A stretch of DNA of 64,000 nucleotides, from the NCBI RefSeq assembly GCF_001954275.1, contig NZ_MBEU01000003.1, positions 59,794 through 123,793 on the forward strand, given 5' to 3'. The notes under the pieces were generated by a model, which saw only the letters and a program-made list of their open reading frames with translations, was not told the origin of the DNA and did no database searches. Below are positions 16,804 to 26,989 of the stretch, piece after piece; position 1 is the first letter of the stretch, and each line of letters begins with the position of its first letter. The translations under genes and the position numbers were made by a program. This DNA is from Mycobacterium sp. IS-836 (GTDB lineage: Bacteria; Actinomycetota; Actinomycetes; Mycobacteriales; Mycobacteriaceae).

Positions 16804-18246
16804 GTGAGCGTCACACCCGAGATGGCCGTCGCCTTGGGCGACCGGTTCTCGCGCGCGTTGCCGGAGATGGCCGTCCGCTGGCAGGCCGAGACGGCTCCCG
16901 AGACGCGGCTGCTCGTGCTCAACGAGACGCTGGCCGAGGAGCTAGGACTCGACGCCGCCTGGCTGCGCAGCCCCGACGGGCTGCGGTTTCTGGTGGGCAA
17001 CCTGGTCCCCGAAGGCGCAGTTCCCGTCGCCCAGGCTTACGCCGGACATCAGTTCGGCGGCTACCAGCCGCGGTTGGGCGACGGCCGAGCGCTACTCCTG
17101 GGTGAGCTCGTCGACTGCCACGGACGCGTGCGCGACATACACCTGAAAGGTTCGGGCCCCACACCATTCGCGCGCGGTGGCGACGGCCTGGCCGCGGTGG
17201 GGCCGATGTTGCGCGAATACATCGTCAGCGAGGCGATGCACGCCCTGGGCGTGCCAACCACGCGATCCCTGGCCGTCGTGGCTACGGGACGCCCGGTGCA
17301 GCGCGAGACGCTGCTGCCCGGCGCCCTGCTCGTCCGCGTCGCCGGCAGCCACCTGCGGGTGGGCAGCTTCCAATACGCCGCATCGACCGGCGACGTCGGC
17401 CTGCTGCGACGGCTGGCCGACCATGCGATCGCCCGCCACCACCCCGGCGCGGCGCAGGCCGAGCGCCCGTACCTCGCGCTGTTCGAAGCGGTGGTCGCGG
17501 TCCAGGCATCGCTGATGGCCCAATGGATGCTGATCGGGTTCATCCACGGCGTGATGAACACCGACAACATGACGATCTCCGGTGAAACCATCGACTACGG
17601 GCCGTGCGCGTTCATGGAGGCCTACAACCCGGAAACGGTCTTCAGCTCGATCGATTTCTGGGGCCGCTACGCGTTTGGCAATCAGCCGGCGGTGGCCGGG
17701 TGGAACCTCGCCAGGTTCGCCGAAGCACTGCTTCCGCTGCTCTCCGACGACGTCGAGGAGGCGGTCGCGCTCGCGGAGCAGTCGTTCGGCGTGTTCCGTG
17801 TTCGCTATGACGCCGTCTGGCTATCGGGTATGCGCGCCAAACTCGGTCTGCCGGCCGGCGTCGCCGACGAGGTCGTCAGGTCGTTGGTCGATGAGTTGCT
17901 GACCCTGCTGCAGGAGAACGCCGTCGATTACACCTCGTTCTTCCGACGCCTGGGCCAGGCGGCCCGAGGAACCGCCGAATCCGAAGCCGGCTTCGACGAC
18001 TGGACGTCGCGCTGGCGAGGGCTGAGTCCCGACGCCGAGTCGATGGATCGCGTCAACCCGATCTACATTCCGCGCAACCACCTGGTCGAGGAGGCCCTGG
18101 CCGCGGCCACGGAAGGCGATCTCGATCCGGTCGAGCGACTGCTGGGGGCGGTCAGCGCCCCCTATGAGGAACGACCCGGCCTCGAGCGCTACGCCAGCCC
18201 GGCACCCGAGGATTTCGGCCCCTACCAAACGTTCTGCGGCACTTGA
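16804..18246 (+). CDS. selO: Protein adenylyltransferase SelO (YdiU/UPF0061)
   Basis: This 480-residue pseudokinase-fold enzyme transfers AMP from ATP to Ser, Thr or Tyr of protein substrates. It shows [40 protein letters not shown] (flipped nucleotide loop), [20 protein letters not shown], and [19 protein letters not shown] with the metal-binding NxD and DYG. It ends YQTFCGT, with Cys where animal proteins have selenocysteine nearby. The GTG at 16804 is the earliest sensible start. It lies 35 bases after the hemerythrin gene and may share its transcript. Confidence 0.95.
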   Translation: MSVTPEMAVALGDRFSRALPEMAVRWQAETAPETRLLVLNETLAEELGLDAAWLRSPDGLRFLVGNLVPEGAVPVAQAYAGHQFGGYQPRLGDGRALLLGELVDCHGRVRDIHLKGSGPTPFARGGDGLAAVGPMLREYIVSEAMHALGVPTTRSLAVVATGRPVQRETLLPGALLVRVAGSHLRVGSFQYAASTGDVGLLRRLADHAIARHHPGAAQAERPYLALFEAVVAVQASLMAQWMLIGFIHGVMNTDNMTISGETIDYGPCAFMEAYNPETVFSSIDFWGRYAFGNQPAVAGWNLARFAEALLPLLSDDVEEAVALAEQSFGVFRVRYDAVWLSGMRAKLGLPAGVADEVVRSLVDELLTLLQENAVDYTSFFRRLGQAARGTAESEAGFDDWTSRWRGLSPDAESMDRVNPIYIPRNHLVEEALAAATEGDLDPVERLLGAVSAPYEERPGLERYASPAPEDFGPYQTFCGT

Positions 18247-18249
18247 GGT

Positions 18250-19092
18250 TTACGCCAGTTTGTCGAATTCCGCCTGCAGCTCGTCCAGACGGCGAAGCGT
18301 CTGATCGCGGGGCTCGGTGGGCAGCTCCACCAGAACATGATCGACGCCGAGGTCGCGGTAACCCTCGAGATCTTTCGCCTCCCATTCCTCGCCCATGTGG
18401 ACGTGGATCACGGGCACGTCGTGATCGGCGACTGCCCGCAATTCCTCGAGCGGGGCCGACAACAGGTCCGCCGACGGGCTCAGGGAGATCCAGCCAGCCT
18501 TTAGCCCGGCGATGCGCTTGAAGTTTGCCGGCCCACCGCCGAGGTACAACGGCGGATAGGGCTTCGTCAGAGGCTTGGGCCAGCTGTAGATGGGATCGAA
18601 GTTCACGAATTCCCCATGGAATTCAGCCTTTTCGTTCGTCCAGATCTCGATCATCGCGCGCAACCGCTCTTCGGACACGCGTCCCCGCACCGAGGGATCG
18701 ACACCGTGGTTGGCGATTTCCTCGCGGAACCAGCCGACACCGACGCCGAAGCGGAACCGTCCCTGCGACACCAGATCCAGCGACGCCACCTCTTTGGCCG
18801 TCAGGATCGGGTCGCGCTGCGGGAGCAAGGCGATACCGGTGCCGAGGGTCAGGTTCTCGGTGGCGACGGCCGCCGCCGTCAGCGCCACGAACGGATCCAG
18901 GGTGCGGTAGTACTTCGGGGGAATCGGACCACCGGCGGGATACGGGGTCTTCGCGTCGACCGGGATGTGCGAGTGCTCGGCGAGGAACAGCGACTCGAAC
19001 CCGCGCTCCTCGAGCGCCTCGCCTAGCTCCACCGGGCCAATGCCCTCATCGGTGACAAAAGTCAGCACCCCGAAACCCATGTCCGCTCCCAT
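18250..19092 (-). CDS. LLM-class F420-dependent oxidoreductase (TIGR03619 type)
   Basis: This 280-residue protein begins MGFGVLTFVTDEGIGPVELG after a short MGAD leader. It carries ERGFESLFLAEHSHIP, LTLGTGIALLPQRDPILTAK, SQGRFRFGVGVGWFREE and PPLYLGGGPANFKRI, the pattern of F420-binding luciferase-like enzymes. The start at 19092 includes two in-frame ATGs four codons apart. It corresponds in place and type to Rv3079c. It faces selO tail to tail with a 3-base gap. The substrate is unknown. Confidence 0.88.
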   Translation of the reverse strand: MGADMGFGVLTFVTDEGIGPVELGEALEERGFESLFLAEHSHIPVDAKTPYPAGGPIPPKYYRTLDPFVALTAAAVATENLTLGTGIALLPQRDPILTAKEVASLDLVSQGRFRFGVGVGWFREEIANHGVDPSVRGRVSEERLRAMIEIWTNEKAEFHGEFVNFDPIYSWPKPLTKPYPPLYLGGGPANFKRIAGLKAGWISLSPSADLLSAPLEELRAVADHDVPVIHVHMGEEWEAKDLEGYRDLGVDHVLVELPTEPRDQTLRRLDELQAEFDKLA

Positions 19093-19152
19093 CGTCGTTG
19101 GACGGTGACAGTCAACCCCATCGGGGCGCGTTTCATTCCGGGCGCCGATGCC

Positions 19153-19560
19153 CTACTGGTCGCCGATCGACGCGTCGGTCCGCTGAGGCTTCGGTCTGCG
19201 GCGGGTGGCACCCCACAGCCCGACGCCGATGCCGATGACCGCCCCGCCGAGGCCGATGAGCTGTTGGGGGCGCTTGAGTTCGCCGTGGACGCTTAGCCCG
19301 CCGATCAGGTCGGCCGCATCGGCGCCCCCGGAGGCGAGGAACCAGCCCCGGGTGTTCTTTCCGCGTAACGCCGCCGTCGCAAGCAGACCGCCGATCAGGG
19401 CGTCGCGATAGCCCATCGAACGCAGCAGCAGACGTGCCGTCGGCGTCGGCTCTTCGCTATCGCCCCACAACCGGTTCGCACCCAGCGGGTCGACGAGGAA
19501 ATGGACACCCGAGGCGAGCCGGATGGTGCCCGCGACGAGCCCGGCGCGGTCGATCGACAT
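19153..19560 (-). CDS. Small multipass membrane protein, DUF4267-like
   Basis: This 135-residue protein has hydrophobic stretches near residues 5-20, 48-65 and 100-118 and the pattern MGYRDALIGGLLATAAL followed by GGADAADLIGGL. That resembles DUF4267-type proteins, though I hold this loosely. It ends in a basic tail RRRPKPQR. It is divergent from the TetR gene that starts 72 bases away and may be its target. The function is unknown. Confidence 0.7.
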   Translation of the reverse strand: MSIDRAGLVAGTIRLASGVHFLVDPLGANRLWGDSEEPTPTARLLLRSMGYRDALIGGLLATAALRGKNTRGWFLASGGADAADLIGGLSVHGELKRPQQLIGLGGAVIGIGVGLWGATRRRPKPQRTDASIGDQ

Positions 19561-19632
19561 TGGCGCAGCCTAGCGCGACGGCAAACGACGAAGGTGGGAT
19601 CCGCGAATAGAGAGGGTTACCTTGGGGTGTTG

Positions 19633-20331
19633 ATGACGGATCAGGGGGACCCGCTCACTCGTCGGCATGCTTACGCGAGCCGTCCAGTCACGCGGCGGCG
19701 AAACAAGCTCGCCCCCGACCCCGATGTCCGTCGCGCCATCGTGGCCGCCGCGTCGAAAACCGTCCGCGAGCAGGGCGTCCAGGGGCTGAGTGTCGCCGCG
19801 GTCCTGGATCGCGCGCAGCTCAGCACTCGCGCGTTCTATAGACATTTCGAATCTAAGGATCAGCTGGTTGCGGCGCTGTTTTTGGAGGTGACGCGCAACG
19901 AGGTGCTGCGGCTGAGAACGAAGATGGCCGCGGCCCCCACCCCGGCCGCGGCGGTGGCCGCCTGGATCGAGGGTCGACTCGACCTGGCCTTCGACGAGGA
20001 CATCGACTCGGAACTACGCCAGGTCGCCCTGGAGGCCCAGGCCGCGATGTCCTCCTCACCCGAGCTGGTGTCGCCCGCGTACAACGCGATTCTGGAGCCA
20101 CTCATCGAGCAGCTTCAGCGCGGTCTGGAACTCGGCGTGTTTCGTGACATCCTTCCGGCGACCGCCGCGAAGTCGATCCATGGCGTCGTGTGGGGCCACA
20201 CTCACCGCCAGCGGGCAACGGGCCAGCCGGCGCGTGCCGACGTGCGCAACCGTGCGCTGCGTTTCTGCCTGCGGGGATTGGGTGTGCCGCCCGAAACGAT
20301 CGCGCAAATCCTTGCGGGTGGCGGCGCATAG
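19633..20331 (+). CDS. TetR-family transcriptional regulator
   Basis: This 232-residue regulator has a TetR helix-turn-helix at residues ~30-75: VRRAIVAAASKTVREQGVQG, then VLDRAQLSTRAFYRHFESKD. A C-terminal ligand and dimer domain follows. I chose the ATG at 19633; a TTG lies one codon upstream. It is divergent from the small membrane-protein gene and followed 15 bases later by the DUF732 gene. The ligand is unknown. Confidence 0.88.
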   Translation: MTDQGDPLTRRHAYASRPVTRRRNKLAPDPDVRRAIVAAASKTVREQGVQGLSVAAVLDRAQLSTRAFYRHFESKDQLVAALFLEVTRNEVLRLRTKMAAAPTPAAAVAAWIEGRLDLAFDEDIDSELRQVALEAQAAMSSSPELVSPAYNAILEPLIEQLQRGLELGVFRDILPATAAKSIHGVVWGHTHRQRATGQPARADVRNRALRFCLRGLGVPPETIAQILAGGGA

Positions 20332-20346
20332 CGGGCGATCGCTACC

Positions 20347-21003
20347 ATGACCGTCATGGCCGAGCCGGGCCCGGCGGCCGATAAGACCGCCGGACTCAAC
20401 AATGACGAGACCGTCGCCGTGCCCAATTCCGCAGCGCCTGACGCGGCCGAGCTGGCGTGGTCAAGCAACGATGACAGCGACGAAAGCGACGGCGACGACC
20501 TCCGCGACGACGACGGACAACGCGGCCGGGCGGGTGACCGCCAATCATGGCGTGCCACTTGGCGTATCGCGGCCGCGCTCGTCGCGGCCGGTCTGGTTCT
20601 CGCCGGGGCGATCGTGTTCGGGCGCTCGCTGTTGACCGGCGATACCAAAGCCGCGCCGAAGCCGGCGGCACCGGCTACGCCGAAGGGCGGCGCGACTCCT
20701 GGGTCAACGGCGGGTTCACCGCCGTCGGCCGGCCCGTCGTCAATCGTGTCCACCCCGGATCAGGACAACAAATACATTCAGGCGCTCAATGACCGGGGCA
20801 TCTCATTCGCCAATCCCGACGCCGCTATCGCGAACGGGAAGCTGGTATGCAGCGACATCGGCCGAGGGGTCTCGGTGCCGCAGATCACCGCGGCATTTCG
20901 CGCGAGTAATCCCGGACTCGCCGACTCGGCCAACACCTACGTGACAATCTCTGTTCAGACCTACTGCCCGCAGAACAACAACCTGGTGGGCGGAGGGGCC
21001 TGA
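20347..21003 (+). CDS. DUF732 domain protein with one membrane anchor
   Basis: This 218-residue protein has an acidic cytoplasmic head (NDDSDESDGDDLRDDDGQR), one membrane helix at about 73-91 (IAAALVAAGLVLAGAIVFG), a Pro/Ala/Gly-rich linker, and a C-terminal DUF732 domain (KYIQALNDRGISFANPDAAI, GKLVCSDI, ending QTYCPQNN). The two cysteines probably form the family's disulfide on the outer side. A second ATG at 20356 is an equally good start. Such proteins are abundant in mycobacterial envelopes; the function is unknown. Confidence 0.82.
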   Translation: MTVMAEPGPAADKTAGLNNDETVAVPNSAAPDAAELAWSSNDDSDESDGDDLRDDDGQRGRAGDRQSWRATWRIAAALVAAGLVLAGAIVFGRSLLTGDTKAAPKPAAPATPKGGATPGSTAGSPPSAGPSSIVSTPDQDNKYIQALNDRGISFANPDAAIANGKLVCSDIGRGVSVPQITAAFRASNPGLADSANTYVTISVQTYCPQNNNLVGGGA

Positions 21004-21041
21004 ACGCCTGCGCGGCAACGTATTCCGCGCTTGCCCTTGGG

Positions 21042-22508
21042 TCAATTCCTGAAGCCGGCGATGAACCGTTGCACGCTCCGCGTCAGTGACCGCGGGACGT
21101 GGTCGGGGTCCATGAGGTCGTTCTCCGCCAGCGGACTCGCTTCACCGGCCACCGTCTCCTCGGTGACGGGTCGCAGCGTCTTGCCGTCCCCCCGCAGCGC
21201 CTCTATGGCCTTGACGAACGACCCGCACTCGACCATCGCGCCCTCGAGCTCGCCGATGGACACGCCGAGGTGTTCTGACACCAATTCGTGCCGCACCGAA
21301 GTGATTTGGCGGCGGATGGCATCGTGTTCCGGATTGTTCGATTGCGCCTCGATGGCGATATCGCACTCGCTGTCGAAGCCCAGCGAGCGGTTGTTGAGAT
21401 TCGACGAGCCGATGCGCAGTAACCGATCGTCGGTGATCAGCACCTTCGAGTGGACGTAAATCGGTTCACCGCCATCGGTCACCGGCCAATAGACACCCAA
21501 TCGCTGATGCTCGTCGGCGGCCCAGAGGACTTGAATGAGCCGGTGCCGCGCGCTGTCCATCGTTCCCCGCTCGAGGGGATTGTTGCCCCTGCGGGGAATG
21601 ACGATGACGATCTCCGGGCCGTCGGCTTCCCTGAGTCGAGCGGCAAGCGCATCGACGAGCCGCCGGGCCGCTAGGTATTGATTCTCCAGATAGATGGTGT
21701 CGCGTGCCGCCGCGATGGCCGCGAGGTTGAGCGCCTCCACTTCCCGCACCTCGCGGCGGTCCTCGAGTTCCGGCAGCGTCCGCGCGATCCCGACGTCGAC
21801 GTTGCGCAGAGTAGGTTCCAGCCCACGCGGCCAGGTGACGTGCTTCGGGTCGACTGGCTCCAACGACTGGCCGGTCGCGGTCAGCCACCGGGCCCGTGCC
21901 TGCTCACCGAGCGCGCGCGCCGCTGCACCGTCAACTGCCGCGGCGACCTCGTGCCGCGGCCCATACCTGCGCCCCATCGTCCGACGGCCGCGACTGTCGT
22001 GTCGATGCGCACGGGTATCCCATCGGTCCAGGGTGAGGTCGACGCCGCCGCAGAAGGCGACCGCATCGTCGATGACCACGATCTTCTGGTGGTGGACCGC
22101 GCCGATCGGGTGCGCGCCGTCGATGGCGAGATGCATCCGCTTGCTGCTGATCTGGTTTAGCAGCGCCACCGGGGTGACCCCGAACCAGATGCCGTCGAAG
22201 GCTGGGAGCAGGCGCAGGTTGGACTTCAGCACGTAGGTCTCGAGAGCCGGTCGCTTCCGCAGCATCCAATAGAGGAAGGCGCCCAGCTGGTTAGGGCCGG
22301 GAAGGGTCTTGGTGCCTCGCTCGAACGTCGTCCGGGCGTCGAAATCCCATCCGGCCAGGATTATTCGGTGGTGAGCGCGCAGCATGGCCGCCTTGACGTG
22401 CCTGAAGTAATCGGCCCCGTCGATGATGTAGGCGAACTGATCGGCACGCTCAATTCGCCAGCACGTCTGGCCCGGAGCTAGCAATCGATCGTCGCCCACC
22501 GCGGACAT
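21042..22508 (-). CDS. Phospholipase D/cardiolipin-synthase-like protein
   Basis: This 488-residue protein has two HKD motifs, HHQKIVVIDD followed by AFCGGVD, and HSKVLITDDRLLRIGSSNLN, forming the bipartite phosphohydrolase/transferase site. No N-terminal membrane helix is seen, so it resembles soluble PLD enzymes more than canonical cardiolipin synthases. It is transcribed away from the enolase-like gene, and its upstream region includes the tandem repeat and direct-repeat box at 22558-22608. The substrate is inferred only as a phosphodiester lipid. Confidence 0.9.
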   Translation of the reverse strand: MSAVGDDRLLAPGQTCWRIERADQFAYIIDGADYFRHVKAAMLRAHHRIILAGWDFDARTTFERGTKTLPGPNQLGAFLYWMLRKRPALETYVLKSNLRLLPAFDGIWFGVTPVALLNQISSKRMHLAIDGAHPIGAVHHQKIVVIDDAVAFCGGVDLTLDRWDTRAHRHDSRGRRTMGRRYGPRHEVAAAVDGAAARALGEQARARWLTATGQSLEPVDPKHVTWPRGLEPTLRNVDVGIARTLPELEDRREVREVEALNLAAIAAARDTIYLENQYLAARRLVDALAARLREADGPEIVIVIPRRGNNPLERGTMDSARHRLIQVLWAADEHQRLGVYWPVTDGGEPIYVHSKVLITDDRLLRIGSSNLNNRSLGFDSECDIAIEAQSNNPEHDAIRRQITSVRHELVSEHLGVSIGELEGAMVECGSFVKAIEALRGDGKTLRPVTEETVAGEASPLAENDLMDPDHVPRSLTRSVQRFIAGFRN

Positions 22509-22557
22509 AGCGCGTGTCTACCATATTGGCGGCCTGGTGACCGGCCCGGTGGCGCTC

Positions 22558-22603
22558 TCGGTGCCGTTCCCAGTGGCTTCTCGGTGCCGTTCTCAGTGGC
22601 TTC
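22558..22603. repeat. Two tandem 23-bp units before the enolase-like gene
   Basis: Units 22558-22580 and 22581-22603 differ at one base. Each contains CGGTGCCGTT(C)(C/T)CAGTGGCTTC, so the repetition multiplies the TTCTCAGT-GGC-TTCTC motif described at 22590-22608. Confidence 0.85.
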
Positions 22604-22635
22604 TCAGCGACACGCGAATACCCTGGCGCTCCCAT
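22590..22635 (+). promoter_or_regulatory. Shared response-regulator-like box plus promoter element, copy 1
   Basis: A 19-bp box TTCTCAGT-GGC-TTCTCAGC (22590-22608) is followed after 9 bases by ATACCCTGGCGCTCCCAT (22618-22635), which contains a possible -10 (TACCCT). The same box, the same 9-base gap and an identical 18-mer occur on the other strand at 26990-27035, upstream of the ECF transporter. Two 8-bp direct repeats with an 11-bp pitch are the layout known for MprA boxes, and PhoP sites have the same pitch. Which regulator binds is not known. Confidence 0.6.
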
Positions 22636-22718
22636 ATTGCTTGGCGCAGAGACCCTTAACGGTAATCCGATTGCGAGTGCGAGATGAGCAAGCCAAGGGG
22701 CGTACCGGAAGGCCCGTG

Positions 22719-23999
22719 ATGCGAATCGCGTCCGTGATCGCCCGCCAACTGCTGGACTGCAAGGCTCGGCCGTTGGTCGAGGTTGAAATCACCACCGATA
22801 CCGGCCATGTCGGTCGCGGCGCATCGCCGACGGGTACCTCGGTCGGCGTGCACGAGGCCTTCGTCCTGCGTGACGGGGACCGGGCCGAATACGACGGGCT
22901 AAGCGTGCACCGCGCCATTTCCGCCGTTACCGACGAAATCGCCCCCGTTCTCGTTGGCTCGGAACTCGACGACCCGCGGTCCCTGGACCGGGTCCTGATC
23001 GAACTCGACGGCACGCCGGACAAGCGTCGGCTTGGCGGAAACGCGATCTACTCCACCTCGGTCGCGCTGCTGCGCGCGGCTTCGGCCGCGGCGGGCATGC
23101 CCACCTACACCTACGTCGGCGCGCTGCTGGGGCTCGAGCCGCCCACCACCGTGCCGATGCCCAGCTTCAACATGATCAACGGCGGCCGTTACGGCGATAT
23201 CTTCCAGACGTTCAACGAGTTTCTCGTCGTGCCCTATCGGGCCGGCTCGATCCAGTCGGCGGTAGAGGAGGGCGTGAGCTTGTTCGGTGTGCTCGGCGAG
23301 ACGCTCGCCGAGCGGTATGGCCGCGCGCCGCTTGTGGCGTCGTCGTACGGGTATGTCGCGCCCTCCAGCGACCCGCGCGTCGTCCTGGAAATTCTGGCCG
23401 AAGCGGTCCAGCGCGCCGGTTGTGCCGACGTCATGGCATTCGCCCTGGACTGTGCGTCCGGCGAGGTGTACGACAAGGCCTCTCAGACATATGCGTTCGA
23501 CGGTGAGCGGATGAGCGCGGATGCCCTGATCGATTACGTCCGTGGGCTTTCGGAGGAATTCCCGATGTTGTTCGTCGAGGATCTGCTCGACGGCGACGAC
23601 TGGGATGGGTTCGCCGACGCCGTTCGGAGCATCGACCGTTCGATCATCCTCGGCGACGATCTGATCGTCACCAACCGCGACCGCTTGGAGTTGGCGGTAA
23701 AGATGTCGGCCGTTGACGGTTTCATTCTCAAGCCCAATCAAGTCGGGACTATCGCGGAGGCGCTGGACTGCTGGGAGTACGCCTCGCACAACGGGATTCT
23801 GGCCATCCCGTCGGGGCGGTCGGGCGGGGTCATCGACGACGTCGTGATGGACCTGGCAGTGGGATTGGGGGCGCCGTTTCAGAAAAACGGCGCGCCGCGG
23901 TCGGGCGAGCGCATCGAGAAGCTCAACTTTCTGCTACGCGCGGCAGAACGCATCCCGAATTGTGCGCTGGCGGACGTGCCGGCCCTGGTGAGGTTCTGA
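22719..23999 (+). CDS. Enolase-superfamily paralogue with altered active site
   Basis: This 426-residue protein aligns with enolase along its whole length: GASPTGTSVGVHEAFVLRDGD near residue 34, FNMINGG at 150, the metal ligands Asp244, Glu287 (FVEDLLDGDDW) and Asp314 (LGDDLIVTN), and the base Lys338 (LKPNQVG). However, the general-acid loop GDEGGFAP is replaced by VASSYGYVAP, and SHRSGETED by SGRSGGVID, losing Glu and His. It is unlikely to be the housekeeping enolase and may act on another phosphorylated or carboxylated enol substrate. The ATG at 22719 follows GGAAGG. A shared promoter element lies upstream. Confidence 0.85.
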   Translation: MRIASVIARQLLDCKARPLVEVEITTDTGHVGRGASPTGTSVGVHEAFVLRDGDRAEYDGLSVHRAISAVTDEIAPVLVGSELDDPRSLDRVLIELDGTPDKRRLGGNAIYSTSVALLRAASAAAGMPTYTYVGALLGLEPPTTVPMPSFNMINGGRYGDIFQTFNEFLVVPYRAGSIQSAVEEGVSLFGVLGETLAERYGRAPLVASSYGYVAPSSDPRVVLEILAEAVQRAGCADVMAFALDCASGEVYDKASQTYAFDGERMSADALIDYVRGLSEEFPMLFVEDLLDGDDWDGFADAVRSIDRSIILGDDLIVTNRDRLELAVKMSAVDGFILKPNQVGTIAEALDCWEYASHNGILAIPSGRSGGVIDDVVMDLAVGLGAPFQKNGAPRSGERIEKLNFLLRAAERIPNCALADVPALVRF

Positions 24000-24012
24000 G
24001 CGCGCTTGGGCT

Positions 24013-26937
24013 TTAGACGCCCAACACCAGCCCCGCCGTCACGGCGGCCGCACACGCCGCCGAGACGATCGAGAGCGCCACCCAGTCGGCCCGCTTCGGC
24101 CGCGAAGGGCCCGCCGAGATCTGGCCGGTGCCGCCGCGAGCGGTGATGGCGTCGCCCATCTCGTCGGCGCGCCGCAGCGTCACGGTGATGACCGCGACGA
24201 CGAGGTCGATCACGTCTGCCGCCAGCCGCCGGAGCCGGGCCCCGCGGGTTCGCGGTGTGTCTTTGGGCCGCAACCGGCGCGCGGCATAGAGCACGCGGAA
24301 CTCGTCGATCAGCATCGGGAAAGTGCGCAATGCGAGTCCCAGTGCCACCGCCCAATCGTCGACGGGGATCCGCAATGGTCGCAGCCGACGGCCCAGAGTG
24401 GCCACCGCCGGCGCGATTTCGGCAACATTGGTCGTCCACGACACCAGCGCGCCCAGGCCGAGCAACACGACCGACAGCGCCGTCAGGCGCAGGAAGTCCA
24501 ACAGACCGCCAAGGCCGAGCGACAGCGCGCCCACGTGAATCTGCGGACTACCGCCGGCCAACGCCGCGGTGGCGGCGACGACGGCAAGCAGGATCGGAAG
24601 CCAGCGCGGCACCGACGGCAGCGCGCCTCTGGGAATGCGCGCGAACCAGGCGCCCCCGAGAACCAGCGCGGCGACGAGTCCGATCGCCACCCACCCCGGG
24701 TTGATGGTCAACAACACCGAAATAGCGGCAACGGCAAGCAGTTTGGTGCCGGCCCACAACTCGTGCACGGCGGAGCGTCCGGGTACCGGGCGCAACAGCA
24801 CGACGGGACGCCGCTGGCGGCTGGTCAGGTGCTTGGCCGGTGGGGCGGCCGTCTCGTTGGTAGCCCCCGCACGCGGCGACGCCGATTCCAGCCGACCGTC
24901 TCGCAGGTGCAGGATGCGCGGGCACAGATCCTCCAGGCCGGCGAAGTCATGCGAGATGACCACCACGGTCAGACCGGTCTCACGCCGCCGATCCGCGAGT
25001 AGGCGCACCAGTCCGCGCTGGCTGGCCGCGTCGAGGCCCGCCAGTGGCTCGTCGAGGACCAATACCCGTGGCGACCGGGCCAGCAATCCGGCGAGCACCA
25101 CCCGGCGCATCTGGCCGCCGCTGAGTTGGTCGATGCGCCGCTTCGCCAGGGCAGCGTCCAGGCCGACGGCCGCCAGCGCCGCGGTCACCCTGTCGTGATC
25201 GTCTGGTGAAAAGCCCGCCGCCGCAGCAACTTCCAGGTCAACACGGCTGCGCATCAACTGTAGTCGGGCAGCCTGAAATTGGAGCGCGACCGCGCCAACC
25301 TGCTCCGCGGCGGGGCGCTCGTTGACCAGACACGTGCCGGTGGTCGGCACCGTCAACCCGGCCATGATCCAAGCCAGCGTCGACTTGCCCGAGCCGTTGT
25401 CGCCGTGGATCAGCAGCCCGTCGCCCTCGTGCACCGAGAAGCTGATGTCGCGCAGCGCGGTCTGCGCCCACGGGGTGCCACTGCCGTATTCGTGGCCGAC
25501 ACGGTTGAGTTCGAGCACCGGCGCGTTTGATCGGTGTACGACGGCGGCTGTCGGCGCCGGCGCCCTTGCGGCTTCGACCATTGCGGTGTTGTCCGCCGAG
25601 TCGCTGAGGTCGATGGTGCGGTCGGCGTGCTCGGCTTCGTTGTCGTAGTGGGTGATGTGCACCAGGGCAGTTCGGTGGCGGTCGGTCAGACCGGACAACA
25701 CGGCGAGCAGTGCGTCGCGGCCGCGCTGGTCGACCATGCTGGTGACCTCGTCAGCGATGAGCAGTGCGGGCTCTCGCGCCAGCGCCGCGGCCACGGCCAA
25801 ACGCTGCAGTTCACCGCCGGACAGACCGCCGGTGTCGCGTTCGGCGAGGCCGGCCAGCCCGACCTCACCGAGCAACCGTTCGATATCAATGCTCTTGCCG
25901 GGCGGCAATCCCCAGACCACGTCGTCGGCGACCCGCGTGCCGAGCACCTGGCTTTCCGGGTGTTGCATGACGACCGCGGTGCCGCCGAGTTCACCGAGTC
26001 CCACCGCGCCGGGGCGTTCGACGGTGCCCGATGTCGGCTCGCGGCCGGCCAGGATCAGCATCAGTGTGGTTTTCCCCGAACCATTGGCACCGGTGACGGC
26101 CACATGTTCGCCCGCCCGCACGTCCAGGCTGACCGCACGCAACGCATCGCGGTCAGTGTGCGGGTAGCGAAGGCGCACGCCGTCCAGCCGCACCGGGATC
26201 GGCTCGATCGATCCGGAGCTGATCGGCGCATCCAGTTTGTGCACATCGGGAATTCCCCGCAGCCGCAGCAGCACTCGCGACAATGCCCACCAACCGATCA
26301 ACGAGGCACCCATGATCGCAATGACCGCGTATCCGACAATGAGCCACTGCCAGTACTGCAGCGCGTCGGCGAAGAATTGCTTGAGGCCCTGCGCGAACGC
26401 CTGCAGATGCGGCACGCGCGTGATCGCCCTCGCGACACCGTCCACCGTGGCGGTGATCGTGTGGAAGATCAGCTGCCTAAGCCGCACCAGGAACGTCAGC
26501 GCGACGACCACCGTGACGCCGACGGCAAGACCGGCGCCGAAGGACGTCGCGAGCACGGTCGGCGTGCCCCGGCGGCGGCGTTTCACTATTCCGGCCAGTC
26601 CGCCGACATAAGCACAGAGGGCGACCGCCCCGAACCCGCTCATGCCGACGACCAGGAAGCCGATCACACTCGCGGCGACGGTCGCGGTGATCAGAACGCG
26701 GATCCGGTAGCGATAGCTGAGCAGTCCCATCGGCACGGTGCCCAGCAGTCCTAGCGCCCCCGCGTGCGGAAGGATGACCGCGATGATCGCTATCGCGGCG
26801 CACAGGGCGCCCATCACCGCGGCGTGCGCCAGCTCGGCGGGCCGCAGCGATCGAGCCGGAGCACGTCCGCTCATCGGTCGCGTGTGACAGTCGTCGGTGT
26901 CATCCGGAACATGCGCCCAAACCAGTTGCCTCGTCAC
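24013..26937 (-). CDS. Single-chain ECF-type transporter (S-A-A-T fusion)
   Basis: This 974-residue fusion has an N-terminal multipass part (~35-225, substrate-binding S-component-like), ATPase 1 (~245-465; Walker [26 protein letters not shown]), ATPase 2 (~490-715; [39 protein letters not shown]), and a C-terminal CbiQ/EcfT domain (~745-974) with the coupling sequence [14 protein letters not shown]. All four ECF parts are on one polypeptide. GTG 26937 has GAGG upstream; an ATG at 26874 is an alternative. It probably imports a vitamin or metal; the substrate is unknown. Its promoter element matches that of the convergent enolase-like gene. Confidence 0.88.
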   Translation of the reverse strand: MTRQLVWAHVPDDTDDCHTRPMSGRAPARSLRPAELAHAAVMGALCAAIAIIAVILPHAGALGLLGTVPMGLLSYRYRIRVLITATVAASVIGFLVVGMSGFGAVALCAYVGGLAGIVKRRRRGTPTVLATSFGAGLAVGVTVVVALTFLVRLRQLIFHTITATVDGVARAITRVPHLQAFAQGLKQFFADALQYWQWLIVGYAVIAIMGASLIGWWALSRVLLRLRGIPDVHKLDAPISSGSIEPIPVRLDGVRLRYPHTDRDALRAVSLDVRAGEHVAVTGANGSGKTTLMLILAGREPTSGTVERPGAVGLGELGGTAVVMQHPESQVLGTRVADDVVWGLPPGKSIDIERLLGEVGLAGLAERDTGGLSGGELQRLAVAAALAREPALLIADEVTSMVDQRGRDALLAVLSGLTDRHRTALVHITHYDNEAEHADRTIDLSDSADNTAMVEAARAPAPTAAVVHRSNAPVLELNRVGHEYGSGTPWAQTALRDISFSVHEGDGLLIHGDNGSGKSTLAWIMAGLTVPTTGTCLVNERPAAEQVGAVALQFQAARLQLMRSRVDLEVAAAAGFSPDDHDRVTAALAAVGLDAALAKRRIDQLSGGQMRRVVLAGLLARSPRVLVLDEPLAGLDAASQRGLVRLLADRRRETGLTVVVISHDFAGLEDLCPRILHLRDGRLESASPRAGATNETAAPPAKHLTSRQRRPVVLLRPVPGRSAVHELWAGTKLLAVAAISVLLTINPGWVAIGLVAALVLGGAWFARIPRGALPSVPRWLPILLAVVAATAALAGGSPQIHVGALSLGLGGLLDFLRLTALSVVLLGLGALVSWTTNVAEIAPAVATLGRRLRPLRIPVDDWAVALGLALRTFPMLIDEFRVLYAARRLRPKDTPRTRGARLRRLAADVIDLVVAVITVTLRRADEMGDAITARGGTGQISAGPSRPKRADWVALSIVSAACAAAVTAGLVLGV

Positions 26938-26989
26938 CTAATCGAGACCTCGACGCGTGCGCCTGGCGGGCGAAAAAGTCGCTGTAAAC

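Noticed and set aside
25534..26754. A 406-codon plus-strand frame inside the transporter gene
   Set aside because: Its translation is rich in Arg/His/Gln with no recognisable motif and lies antisense to clear ABC ATPase motifs.
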